64,000 nt of DNA, from the NCBI GenBank assembly GCA_963693085.1, contig OY856412.1, forward strand, positions 1,131,258,244 through 1,131,322,243, read 5' to 3'. The stretch is from Alisma plantago-aquatica. Taxonomy: Eukaryota; Streptophyta; Magnoliopsida; Alismatales; Alismataceae. Within the stretch, counting starts at the first letter, position 1. Each line of letters starts with the position of its first letter. The notes under the pieces were generated by a model that ran no database searches, was not told the DNA's origin, and was given only the letters and a program-made list of their open reading frames with translations. A program made the translations under genes and the position numbers. Below are positions 21,442-32,895 of this stretch, piece after piece.

Positions 21442-21454
21442 TACTCCCACTTGT
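21442..21454 (-). other. Polypurine tract of C2
   Basis: On the minus strand the sequence reads ACAAGTGGGAGTA immediately before the TGTTGG 3' LTR start, the expected primer position for plus-strand DNA synthesis. Confidence 0.85.
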
Positions 21455-24400
21455 ACTGCGAGCCAATCACCCTTGAATCATATTCATAGTGATCTTCAAA
21501 CATGTCCTACATGTTACTGTGCTCTAGTGCCAACATAGTGAGTAATGGCAACACCTTGCCAAAGTCAGTATAAATTGCATATCTCTCATCTCTTCGCTGT
21601 ACGTCATACGCATGAGATGGAGTTGCCGTAATATGTGATCTAGTATTCCTTTGCTAACCTTTAGCCACATTGCATGATCAAGGATTCCATACTTGTCATC
21701 AATGACTGGAATATCTATAAGTTCATCTCATGAACTTCCAGATCCATATAGTATCCACTGCTGTTCTCTAACGCATAGATACTCGACATTTCCTTTTAAA
21801 TGGTTTTATTAGAACACTTCCAATCAACAAACCTTCACTTTTATATATCCTATATATATTTTGCGATTAATTTTCTGTCCTTTTGGAAGTTCGCATCAAT
21901 GTAACTCTTTACATCGAACTCTTCCTTATCTCCATAGAACTAGTACTTCACAAGTACTTATCAAGTTCTCATGGTATTCCAGTAACCCTTACTGGAAGTA
22001 GACAGACATCCACTCATCATGTCCCACATACGAGTTAACAGGATGAGCACATCAAATTGTCATGTCATACATACAAGATGATGAATGCATTTTGTTCTTG
22101 CCATGTCCATACATGCAAGACAATGGGATGATTACATACATGATAGATCCATATCTATTCTTAGTGTTCCCATTCTTCATAAGAATTGGACACTTGGCCT
22201 TGGGATACTAACTCCATGTAGCATGGACAAGTTTTCTCCCACTGAATCTGTGCATACTGAACACTTAAGTACATATTGCCAATGTATGCTCTCTCTTTTC
22301 AGGTCAAGAGGTTTTTCGAGAACTATCTCTATAGATCTCTATTCCTATCACATAGGAAATATCTCTATCTTCCTTAAAGACAATTTCCACTTTTGGATTT
22401 CCATTCTAGAACATTTCCATTTCACATCAACATGTGGAATGTGAACACGCTCCCACTAAATCACAGATCCTTTCTTTATCTTTGATATATCAGTCAAACC
22501 CTTTGACTATATCATCAAAGTAAAGACCCAATTTTGAGTTGCTTGTACTCAATCAATCATATTGATTGGTCCATTGTAACTTATAGACTTCATTTGCATT
22601 ATTGGATTCATAAACCTTATAGGTTGTGTCACGTACACATCCTTGTTTTATTCCTCATAGGAATGCGGTTTTAGTATCCATATGCCAAATGTCTTAGTCA
22701 TTAAGTTGCAATCAACAAGCATCATCCTTCTCAAAATGTTATCCATGTGTCTTAACACTTAAGACTTATTCGTACTTATGGATTTCATCCCAATGGGTGC
22801 TACCATCAAGGTCATACCTTATGGTTCACATGGATGTCATTTAGGATGTAATGGTCATAAACCATAACTCAAAATTTGGTTCCTCATATTCATCTAGATA
22901 GTTGACTCATCACATGAACAACTAATCACATAGATAATTGAGGTGTATCTGTCAAGGATATAAGAACTCACAACTCCTTGTGATTCTCAATGTCCTTTCT
23001 TAGTGTGGGGTATCCTTTTATTAAGAAGAATTCAGTTATTTGATAATCATTATCTAACTCCTTAGAGTATGATTCCTTCTTGATTTAGAAATCACCATGC
23101 CTTAATCATGAGTTCACTATGATACGCTATCATAATCACTCATAAGGATCTCAAACATTTGGTCCAAGTATTTCATTCATTGATCTCATCAAGAATTAAC
23201 ACTTTACCAAATTTGTACTTCAACCATGATAATCTTGAACACTTCACGATTTTCATATTGGTATTTCTCTAAACACCATTTGAAGTATTAGCATTTGTTC
23301 CAATAGGTATGTAAATACATCACATGTATTATACCTAATAGGATAATCACTCTCCCACTACCTTTAGTGAAGATTGATTAATCATGTCTAAGATATTCAT
23401 GTCTCTTACTGGTTCTAAAACCAAAAGAGTCTAGATTTATCCATCACATGGAAACTAGAAATGAATTTCTCATGATTGATGCTAATTTGATTATTTGAGT
23501 TATCTATAACTTTAGGTATCATTTTATCTTATGCATACCATGTATCACAAGATAAACAAGGCATTGCCACAAAGATCATATCTTTAAGATTGAAACATCA
23601 ACTTTATTAATTGCCATCATTGTCATACAATATGCAATAATAAAGTGTTTCTATCTATTGGCAATATATGAAATAGCAATTCTCAACTCTATTTCGTGCC
23701 CTTTAGGCTGAAATAAACTGAAAGATACTCCTATCTATGGCAGCAACACTTGCTCCAATGATGGGCACTTCTTTCTTGGTCCTTTCACAAAGGCCATCAC
23801 TTCTTTGCGGATCTTGCATATCATATATGATAGATCCATATCTTGGTATCATATACCTCAGATAAAGAAGCGGTTCATTTCATGATACCTTAGGTGGAGA
23901 TCTCCATCCCCTCCTTCATCTTCTTTTGTTCTTCCAGATATAGAGGACAATTCCCTCATACACCCTTTCCCCATGTGCCTTGAGGCTCAAGACGGCTTGG
24001 ATTGCTGACTAGCATCAGAACACTTCTTATCTTTGCCCTTGCCCTTGCCCTTAAGACTTACCTTTTCTTTGATCACATCAAAGATTATGGTTTGTCTTTC
24101 TTCATCTTTGCCTCTACTATCCTCAACATGTCCAACAACTCTGTCAACTCTTGTCAAAGTTGTTCATGTTGTAGCTTATCATGAATTGTATGATCCTCGC
24201 AACATTTGCAGTATCATACCAATAGCCAACTCTTGGCTCAGAGGGAATCCTTCTTAGTCAGGTTTTCCACATACCCAATCACATTGAGTGTGTGAATACC
24301 TTACTGGATCTCCTTCTGTCATGATATACTAGGACAGTGTCTTGGAGACATCATATGTCTCATGTTGTCTCTGCAACTCATAGTTCAGAGAACACAACAT

Positions 24401-25416
24401 TAAGCACTCCTCATCAATGTCATCCTCAGTATGCTTCCATAAGCATACTTTCAGCCATTGATGTGGTGGGATTGAGTTCATCTGGTTCTAGTATAATTAG
24501 GATTTAGAGCTTTTTCTCTTTGAGAACACTTCTCATCATCCTAACCAATCGTGGAATTATTCCCATTTAATTTGTTGGTCTCAAAGACCGATCGCAAATA
24601 AAGTGATTTGTTGATTAACTATTTATTTTAATAAAAGGAAATATATGCAATTTTAGTCCAAAACTCTTTTGACTTGTTTGATTGATTTGAAAGGTTGACG
24701 ATAAAAATTAGGCCTTTAATTAATTATCAATCCCACTATTTTAGTTCAAATTGATAGCCCTCACCATAAATTCGGAAGATTGCAGCGTACAACCTTCTAG
24801 TGGGCAAGATCCATATTTCATCAAGTCATGAGTCAGCTTTGGCTGATCGCCCACAAACTTAACTATTTAGGTAGGCCATCATGCCAATTGCATCATATGC
24901 AACTCTTGATGAATGAACATGCACAACACCTTGCCATGAACATTCCTTGACTCTGGGCTTAGATGCTCTAAGAATCACTAGTTAAGTCTAACCCAAAAGC
25001 CGACACGGTAAACATGCACCCTGCTTTGGCAGAACCTACATGTCTACCCTTCACACTTCCACAAGATAGACGGCGCACCACGCTTTGGCGTAACCTACGC
25101 TTGGTCGATCGAGCTTTTCATGTGTGCCGCTAATGGAAGGCATATAAGACTTAATATTTTAATGAGGGATTTGGTATTTATATACATATACATATCCAAT
25201 CACCACAATACATAGTACATATCATATACATGCTATATCCCACAGAAAACATGCACAAACGATAAAAGCGATGATTATGGCCATCCTAATGTGATTCCTC
25301 GAGCCAAGAGGAATCACGGTCATCTAGGTCTACATCACATGCAACCTGTACAAGATGAACTCTGTGCCTTGCCATCCGAGTAGATCAACTCATCACATGA
25401 ATGATCTGTTCTCTCT

Positions 25417-25615
25417 AGCCGGTCGTCTGGGTGCCACCAGTCGATCGGTTGGCTCCTCCAACCGATCGGTTCGCCTGGTCGTCGTGCATCTCTTCATGGC
25501 CGCCACCCGCTCGTCTCGCTCCTCGAACCGGTCATCAACTGATCGGTTCACTCCTTGAACCGATCGTCTGGAACGTCAACCGATCGGTTCACGCCTTGAA
25601 CCGATCGTCTGGGAT
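25417..25615. repeat. Palindrome array AACCGATCGGTT in the C2 leader
   Basis: Further copies of the LTR word lie between the primer site and the ruined gag: ACCGATCGGT at 25461-25470 and 25579-25588, plus GTCGATCGGTT, CTGATCGGTTCA and repeated TTGAACCGATCGTCTGG. The same word therefore occurs both in the LTR and in the internal leader. Confidence 0.9.
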
Positions 25616-26048
25616 GTCGTCTTGATGTCCTCCATTCTTTGACATAACAGGAAATAAAATCTATCCTAATATTACATTGCTTAAAAGGGAAACCCCGAGT
25701 TACATTCAGGGGGAGCAAAGGTAGGAAAGAATCTCGAATTATTTCGAGTTACATCAGGAATAGGAGAGGGAAGATCAGTGCGCAGATCGAGATGCAAGCA
25801 ACCACATACAACCATACACAGATAGGGTTTATTGGCCATAAACACGCTATACATCCACCACAAAACTCGTTTAAGGGCGATGCGTATCGAGTGCATTAAT
25901 AATACATATCATATATGTAAATTGGGATTTGTGGATTTAGGATTGGACATGCATAAAGCCAATATTATTCACATCGTATGCAATAAATAAAGGCGACAAA
26001 CCAAAATTGATCATATCGATATTCCAAAAATATAGAGCAGTTGACGTA

Positions 26049-26060
26049 GCTCTGATACCA
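26049..26060 (-). other. C2 primer binding site (initiator-Met tRNA)
   Basis: On the minus strand TGGTATCAGAGC lies one base from the end of the 5' LTR. It matches the 3' end of plant initiator methionine tRNA. Confidence 0.92.
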
Positions 26061-26149
26061 CTGTTGGGTTTTAGGGGAGGCAGAGAAGGCAGCGGAAACA
26101 AAAAATTTTCTCCCCCAAACCCAGCACGAGGAAACACGTCAACGTCTAT

Positions 26150-27680
26150 TGTTGGTAGTTTACACTAACAAGTTTCAATCATTAAAAATGATCTTTTACT
26201 CAACTATCTATATCCCGCAAGTATACGAGAGTAGTTGTAGTCGAGGTCAAACACAAGGAGCGTTGGTTAGTTAGGCGCAAGAGTTATGATTTTCAATAAT
26301 CTAGATCGTTGTACACAAGATGGTTGGATTAGAACAACTAAATTATAGATTTAAAACAAAACAGTAAATTATCACTTAAGAAAGGTTAAGATTCAGATTT
26401 GGAAGGATCTTAGACTTGGGATTTCACTATCACATCATAGCTTATATTAAAATATGAATTTAAACATGTTAATTAACTTGTAAAGGAGGTTTGTAGTCAT
26501 CACTCACCTCCCAGTGAAGTGATGACGATTTTAACTCCATACATCACTCTCGTGTATGTATTTCATTTCAAATCACAAACCTTGATCCTCAACATAATCC
26601 CAGCCACTCTCGCGGTCAAGGAAAAGTTGCCAAAAGAGTAACTCCATACTCTCAAACACATCTTCTCAGATTATGAAAGAAAGCATAAAACATGCAAGTA
26701 TGATGGCCAATCACACAAACAAGAATTTCAGATCTGAAACAACTCTTGGAACATGCAAGAAACTAACATTTAGTATGAAATTCATATGTTCATACAAGCT
26801 ATGACATGGGAGTTACTCTCCCATGTCTAAGATTTGGATTCTACTCGTCCATGATTATGTATTGCAGAAATGCTACAGAATTTTCAGAGTTTAACATGGT
26901 TTAGAGAAGGAAAATCTAGGAGAATTGAAAGTGTAACCCAAGAGAAGTAGAATTCCGTCTTGGGGACGAAATTCCACTCCTAAAGCTGCTCCAAAACGGA
27001 CTGGCTCCTCTCCCGAGAAGCTGCACGAAGTTGGGGAAGCTTGGCTGCACCTTGGAGAAGACAATGGAGAAGAAGAGAAGAAGAAATGGACTCCTTTGGC
27101 AAGAAACCACCTCCTTTTCCCTCAAAATCGCCCTCCTCTGCTCTAGACTTGCTCTGGGACGAGAGAACTTCTGCAAATGACCGTCCGTAACTGCCCATTA
27201 AGTTCCCCCTTCGTTTTAAACAAAAACTCGTATTTTACAAAATACTGAAACTGCCAGGTGCACGACGTGCACTTCAAAGTGCACGCCGTGCAACTTTCCA
27301 GAAACTTTCTTCTGGCTGAAATTCGCAGGTGCACGGCGTGCACTTTTGGTGCACAACGTGCACTTTGCTGTTCTGGGCTGTTGTGTATTCTGATCATAAC
27401 TTTCAGTGTGTAGGTCCGATTTACATGCCATAAAAAGTGGTATTTGCGTAATTTCGAACCCCAAAACATGTAGATACTTGAGGAGTGATCCAATAAGAGA
27501 TAATATGATATATTCCTCATAATTTCATTGCAATATGTAGTACCTACAATCCAAACCATGAGACAAGTAAGAATAGATAAAAATATAGAATCTAGCATGA
27601 ATGAGAGTGATAATTGAGTCAAAACAACATGGATATGCAACCAAACATGATCCAAAAGGTGATATGATTTGTGCACATCA
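26150..27680 (-). mobile_element. Solo LTR nested in the C2 5' LTR (1,531 bp)
   Basis: The ends are TGTTGGTAGTTT and GTGCACATCA. A perfect 5-bp duplication TCTAT flanks it (26145-26149 and 27681-27685), and the uninterrupted 3' LTR reads ...AACGTCTATATAATAGG at that point. The CCGCAAGTATACGAGAGTAG...GTCGAGGTCAAACACAAGGAG segment near its start resembles LTRs of the Athila/Tat Gypsy group (compare 55190-55260). There is no internal domain, so LTR-LTR recombination is the likely origin. Minus orientation is inferred from the Athila LTR. Confidence 0.88.
27244..27370. repeat. Short GTGCACG(G/A)CGTGCAC palindromes in the solo LTR
   Basis: CAGGTGCACGACGTGCACTTC, AAGTGCACGCCGTGCAAC, GGTGCACGGCGTGCAC and GGTGCACAACGTGCAC follow each other at 27256-27365. 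This is again a lineage-specific palindromic word within an LTR. Confidence 0.85.
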
Positions 27681-29869
27681 TCTATATAATAGGAAAGTAT
27701 GGTTTGTGGAATCATACCTTGTCCCGAGGCTTGCTCGACGACAATACCTCGCGCCTTGATCGGTCTTCACCTCCGGTCTTGGACGGTGTCTGTGCATCTC
27801 CTGGTCGCACTGGGACTGACAACTCCTCCTCTCACCGGACTGTTGGGATTGACAGTTGTCCTCCTGAGCGGCAGAAACCTCCCGCCTCTGAAGTAGTCCA
27901 CATGGACCACCTGGAACTCCACACTCCTTGTCCCACAAAGAAGTGGAAGGAGTCGCACCCTCCTGTTGACGTACTAGTCGCCAACACACTCTCCTGCCTC
28001 CAGTTACAACTGTAGTTGTCCTTCCCTTACTACACCTCCCTTTTGCGGGAAGCACTTGCTCGGGCTCTCTCTCGGTTACCAAAACCAGAGAGAACGACAA
28101 CTTTACAGAGCAACTGGTTACACTAAGTTGTACTTTGAGAAGCCCCCAATACCCCTATATATATAGGCGGGTCATGGGACAGGGTTCTCTGTCCCCGGAA
28201 ATATGGGACTAAAACAGGAGTAGAAGGGTTCGAGATTTTCCACTAAAAATAACCAACTCGCAACCTGAACCAATCGGTTCACAAGTGAACCGGTCGGTTC
28301 ACAAGTGAACTGGTCGGTTGGGGACCTGAACCGGTCGGTTGGAACACCAACCGATCGATTGGGACCCATGAGCCGATCGGTTCACTTCTGAACCGGTCGG
28401 TTCGTGGTCCTGATCAGTTTCCGATTGACTTTCCTTCTTTTATTTCTAATTGGTATCGAATACCAATCCTTGTTCCAATCAAATTGGGCAAGTAAAACGC
28501 AAGGAAAATTCTCACCGACCTGACTTTCCCAACTTGCTCGGTTGCACCAGTTGAACTGATCGTTTCAACACTTGAACCGATCGTTTCACTCTGACCATGA
28601 GCTGATCGACTCAACACTTGAGCCAACCAGTTCAGCAACCTCAGCCGACCGGTTCAACACTTGAACCGATCGGTTGGGAGTGTAGGTTGTGCAGAATCAG
28701 TCAATTGCGATTTCAATCAATCCGATACTCCAATCAACATGTTCAAAACCTTGAACATTATGATATTGAGCTATCAATCAATTGTGTGTTTAATTAAACT
28801 ACTAAACTCCTTTAGTAATCAATCTAAACATTGCTTGTGGACAAAACTCCTCTTCCAGGTTAAATCCTATGTGTGTGACCCTGGAGGTCCATTTCACGTT
28901 GGCAGTGAAAGTCCATAACACTTATGACTTCACAAGCAAAGAGCGGTGCCTAGTCACACATCAGTGCTACCCAAGTGAAAGTAGAAAGTTGGAGAACAAC
29001 TTTCAATCCTACAATCTGTGAATGGTGTTACAGCAAATGCATAATTCCTTTGTCACTAATATCCCAAATGAACTCGAGGCATGGAACAGTCATCCTGTCA
29101 ACGTTCATTCACTTTCTTGATCTCAGAGTAGATTGAACGAGATATGTATGACATCAATATCACATACTGATTCACACATGCGTGCGCATGCCTATCTCAA
29201 TCCTACTCATCAAGTGGCCTTGGATATCAAACTCCCTCAGGAGGGACAAATCCCATATCTATCACTCACCCCTCAAAAGCCCCATGTGTCAAAGCCACCC
29301 AATCATCACCTTTATAACAACCCATGTTTCAGGACTGCGTTTAATGATGTCAAAGTGTGCCCAACGACATGTGTTGAGTGTAGTGATTTCAGGTCTAAGA
29401 ATCACACTCACCACCATCACTTTGAGTACTCACTGTGACTACCATGTCATGGTTCCATGTGTCAAACTCACGGTGGGGGTCTGTCCGGTACACTTGTTCT
29501 CTAACAAGTACCTATGTGTTTGGTTTGATATCTCTATATCATGACTAATGAGATTCTGTCATCAACCAACACCACAATCTAGTCTTGTGTGTCATTGCTG
29601 TCTATCTACCTTCCATAATGACATCCGACTAGGGACATAACAAGAATGTACAAACTCTTAGCATCCGTATGATCTCATCGTTCAGGTCCTCAACCTGAAA
29701 GCATACGTCATTGAGTACTGTCATTCTCTAGACATTCAATCAGTTCTATCACTATCTCATATGACTGAACCAGAAAGAATTGGAAGCTTGCCTTTGATGT
29801 TTATCAAATCAATCTTAATGTATCCCACCAATCATCTCATGATTGGCTCTCAGGGCATACACACCAACA

Positions 29870-30850
29870 CTAAATGCGTTGTTAAACACAAACATAATTG
29901 TCCACATATCCATGTATCGATGCATGCATACAAAAATATACCAAAATGAATACAATGGAGGCACCATAGCAAAAATCTTGTCAGTGAACTCTATAGTTTT
30001 CTCGATACACCGTGTCATTTTTTGTGCGTACAACACAAGTATATAAAAGACACAATTATTGACAAATCACTATTGGGGCTCGAACTTTTCCTTAGAAAAA
30101 ATAATACACATGGTTAACAAGTAACATGAACTTGGTAAAAAGTGTTATGCCCCAAAATAAGTTATATATGAATCTCTTTATCTTTTCTCAGTTAACGTGT
30201 TTTCTCTAGTTAGTAATCTAGTATTATTGGGAAAATAAGCGTTCCATGATTATCTCGATGGAGAGAACTCCAAGATATTTAAAGCTTGCTTTTGTTTGAT
30301 TGTTTGACACTGAATTACTTTAGATTGTTGGTGTGCTTTTCCAATTAGATTCTTTGTGATTATTTGAATTGACTCAAAGCTTATACACGAAGGCAATTTG
30401 GTGTGATTATTTTATTTGTGAAAAGTTGCTTATTTATATTATGTCTCTTTTTGTGGGATACACATTGATAACCAATACTTTTAGTATTTTCACTCTTGTA
30501 AATAAGTTTACTCCTTAATATAAATCCCCCCGTTCTAACCACTAATAAAGCTTTAAGGAAATTGTTATACTCTTCAACACACAGTCAAATACAAACAAAT
30601 TTTTTTTAGTCATGTATTGATGTATGTATATGGATAATGATATAAAATGAAGATGACGATATTGCATGGTAAATATCCAGTAAAAAAACTATATAGTTTT
30701 TTGACATAATGTACCACTCTGGTGCGTGCAACAAATACATATAAAGACACATCAAAGTTATATCATAGCTTACGTTATACACAAGACATTGGCTGAATCT
30801 TCTCATACTCCACTGTCTACACATTGTGTATTGACTTCTTATAAGTCATT
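29870..30850. repeat. Diverged duplicated units, right of element C2
   Basis: The segment 29,900-30,060 (CCATGTATCGATGCATGCATAC...) recurs in diverged form at 30,610-30,760, and 30,180-30,600 matches 18,650-19,190. Removing C2 leaves roughly two tandem units of about 0.8 kb. No coding sense was found. Confidence 0.55.
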
Positions 30851-32757
30851 ATATCCATGTTCTTTTTATTCCTAAACATACTGATTGACTATATATAACA
30901 CACCCTACCACTTTTGTCAATGCACCATCATCTTTTGATATGGTTAAGAATATGTATTACACAAACACTTTCATAGATAATTTCAAATACCGAATGTCAG
31001 CATTACAAACTTTGTATATATTTTAAGAATCAACCTTTAATATTATCTCCCATATATAAATGTTTAAAAAGGTGATTTGATAATACACATGGATCCTTTT
31101 TTATTTCTATACTAAATATAAACATATTTATTCGATATAGTTGTTAATTATTAATCAACTGAACAAAAATATTTTGAAAGACATTTAAATTGATCTAACA
31201 AGGCGAATTTTAGACAAGTTTAGAAATCATATGTCTAAAAATAAAACTATACCTACTTTCTATAAGAAGGTTACTGATGTGGCAAATAGCACCGTTTCTA
31301 TATAGCAAGTTCATCCTAAAAATCAACTAGTCTCGAAAGGAACATGAATTCAAGATCAACCACCTCTTAAGACTCAACGAATCGAGTCTAAAACTTGTAT
31401 TGATTTATTATAACAAGATCCGAGTCCACATATTTTGGAATATACACATGATCAAAGGAATGGGATTCGTAGAGCATATCTAAAATGGGGCTCATATCAA
31501 TTCCATTGTGACAAATATCCCATACCTAGTTTGGAGAAACATACAAGACAATTTGAATGTTCATGGGTTAGTCAATTTTTTGATTAGTTGGAGTATTCTC
31601 CTACAAAAGATGCTGCCCATTGCTTATAGTGCTATCTTTTAGCAGTCCAATTGGTAGTTCTAGCGCTAATGCATTTACCTTAAAGGGTATGAAAAATGGG
31701 AAAGAAGTTAATAATGGGAAAATATGTACTTTTCTTAATCATGTTGGTGAAGATCCTTGTTCCTCACTATAAGGAGTGATATTCGATAGGGGAGCCAATC
31801 ACTAAAGGAAATAATAAACCATCTAATGCCGTAATTGGTAATATTTTTCACAAAAGGATAATGAACTAAAATCCAAGTATATATTCTATCATTTACCAAA
31901 AATGTAGTAGCAAAAGATAAAAGTCCAACTATTAAAATTATCATGTCTATCATAGTTTCATCACCATGCAAAGGTGAATACAAAAACTAGAGGAAAACAA
32001 ACTAGATCTAAGAGGCTGCATATGGCAATGTGAGTACTCCAGTATATCTCTAAGAAAGGACTACTCATGTGTAGGCTACAACTCGAGGTCACCTACAACA
32101 TGATCTTCTTCACCTAAGGGGTTGGGAACACCCCCACAAGAGAAGAAAAAGTGGAAGTCTATCAACAAAAGTTGGTATGCACTTGTAATAGGGATTGGCC
32201 AATCATATAAGATAAAGTATATCAAAAGTATAATAACATGGTTCCTAATGAAGAGGGAGGTAGAACATGTAGATGGATATCAAAACAAATATTCATATAG
32301 TAAGACACACATATTATATGAAGAACAATACAATTTACAATAAACAATTCTGGTCTTTAAATCTCAAATTAGAGAATAAAAATAAATACTAAGAAGATTG
32401 CATGCTGATTAGATATTATAATACGATCTTCTAAAAGTATGGAAAAAGTACTTCCACATTGCATACCTAGGAAGGAGGTGAGAACATCCACAACCCTCTT
32501 TGTAATGGTATATATATTGGGTGAGAGCACCTGGGGCTTTAGTGAGAGCATTAAAAGCCCACATATAGGAAAAGTTGTATAATGGGATCCAACCCCATAA
32601 TGTACCACTACTAAAAGATAATAATAGTCTCAACAATAAAACATGAATAATAGAGAGGCAAGATAACTTCATCCAAGAAATTCATCAATTAAGGGGTTTG
32701 ATTATAAAATATAACAATAACATGCAAAAATGTAGTAAGCGTTGCAAACTGAATACC
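30851..32757. other. AT-rich DNA, nothing recognised
   Basis: Two short minus frames (31735-31983, hydrophobic, and 32409-32672) have no family motif that I know. I see no paired element ends in this stretch. Confidence 0.4.
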
Positions 32758-32895
32758 TGTGACATCCCCAGATTTTCAATGCCTTGACCACATTGTGACG
32801 TCCAAATTGAAACTCCCATCTCAACGAGAATCCCAATTAAAACACCACACACCAGGACAAGAAGAATAAAATCAGAGAAAGTAAAAGGAATACTA
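32758..32895 (+). mobile_element. Start of a Gypsy LTR of family 'A', truncated
   Basis: TGTGACATCCCCAGATTTTC followed by GACGTCCAAATTGAAAC, GAGAATCCCAATT and AAGAAGAATAAAATCAGAG aligns with 60463-60600, the start of the other family A LTR. It stops where LTR B1 begins, so B1 probably inserted into it. I could not find the rest of this copy downstream. Confidence 0.75.

Larger units (their letters stand above)
21442..26061 (-). pseudogene. Ruined Copia gag-pol of C2
   Basis: No long frame survives. RT remnants are clear at about 22400-22700 on the minus strand: IWHMDTKTAFL then KDVYVTQP, the hallmark of Copia RT (DVKTAFLNG...DVYMTQP), and further on an ATQNW-like stretch and a YFDDIVKG-like stretch, each in shifted frames with stops. 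Around 24000-24060 a Gly/Lys run (GKGKGKDKK) resembles a gag tail. The region between 24500 and 25400 shows nothing recognisable. Many frameshifts exclude function. Confidence 0.8.
19191..29869 (-). mobile_element. Copia LTR retrotransposon 'C2' (Tork/Angela-like), with a nested solo LTR
   Basis: This is a complete element on the minus strand: 3' LTR 19191-21441, internal region 21442-26061, 5' LTR 26062-29869. The LTR ends are TGTTGG/CCAACA. It has an initiator-Met tRNA primer site (TGGTATCAGAGC), a purine tract (ACAAGTGGGAG) and a perfect 5-bp target duplication. The purine tract and an LTR start of the type TGTTGG...TATGCCC are typical of the Tork/Angela branch. The internal 4.6 kb has lost all long frames, with only RT remnants recognisable. 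The two LTRs differ by about 4-5% over the ~140 bp I compared, so pol looks far more decayed than the LTRs. Confidence 0.93.
26062..29869 (-). repeat. C2 5' LTR, split by a solo LTR
   Basis: The LTR parts 26062-26149 and 27681-29869 together match the 3' LTR; the TCTAT at 27681-27685 is the duplicated copy. It carries the same TATA box (28156-28165) and palindrome array (about 28260-28680, ACCGATCGGT at 28665-28674), with one extra GTGAACCGGTCGGTTCACAA unit compared with the 3' LTR. Confidence 0.92.

Noticed and set aside
27143..27715. 190-codon minus-strand frame
   Set aside because: It crosses the solo LTR boundary and target duplication and has no domain.
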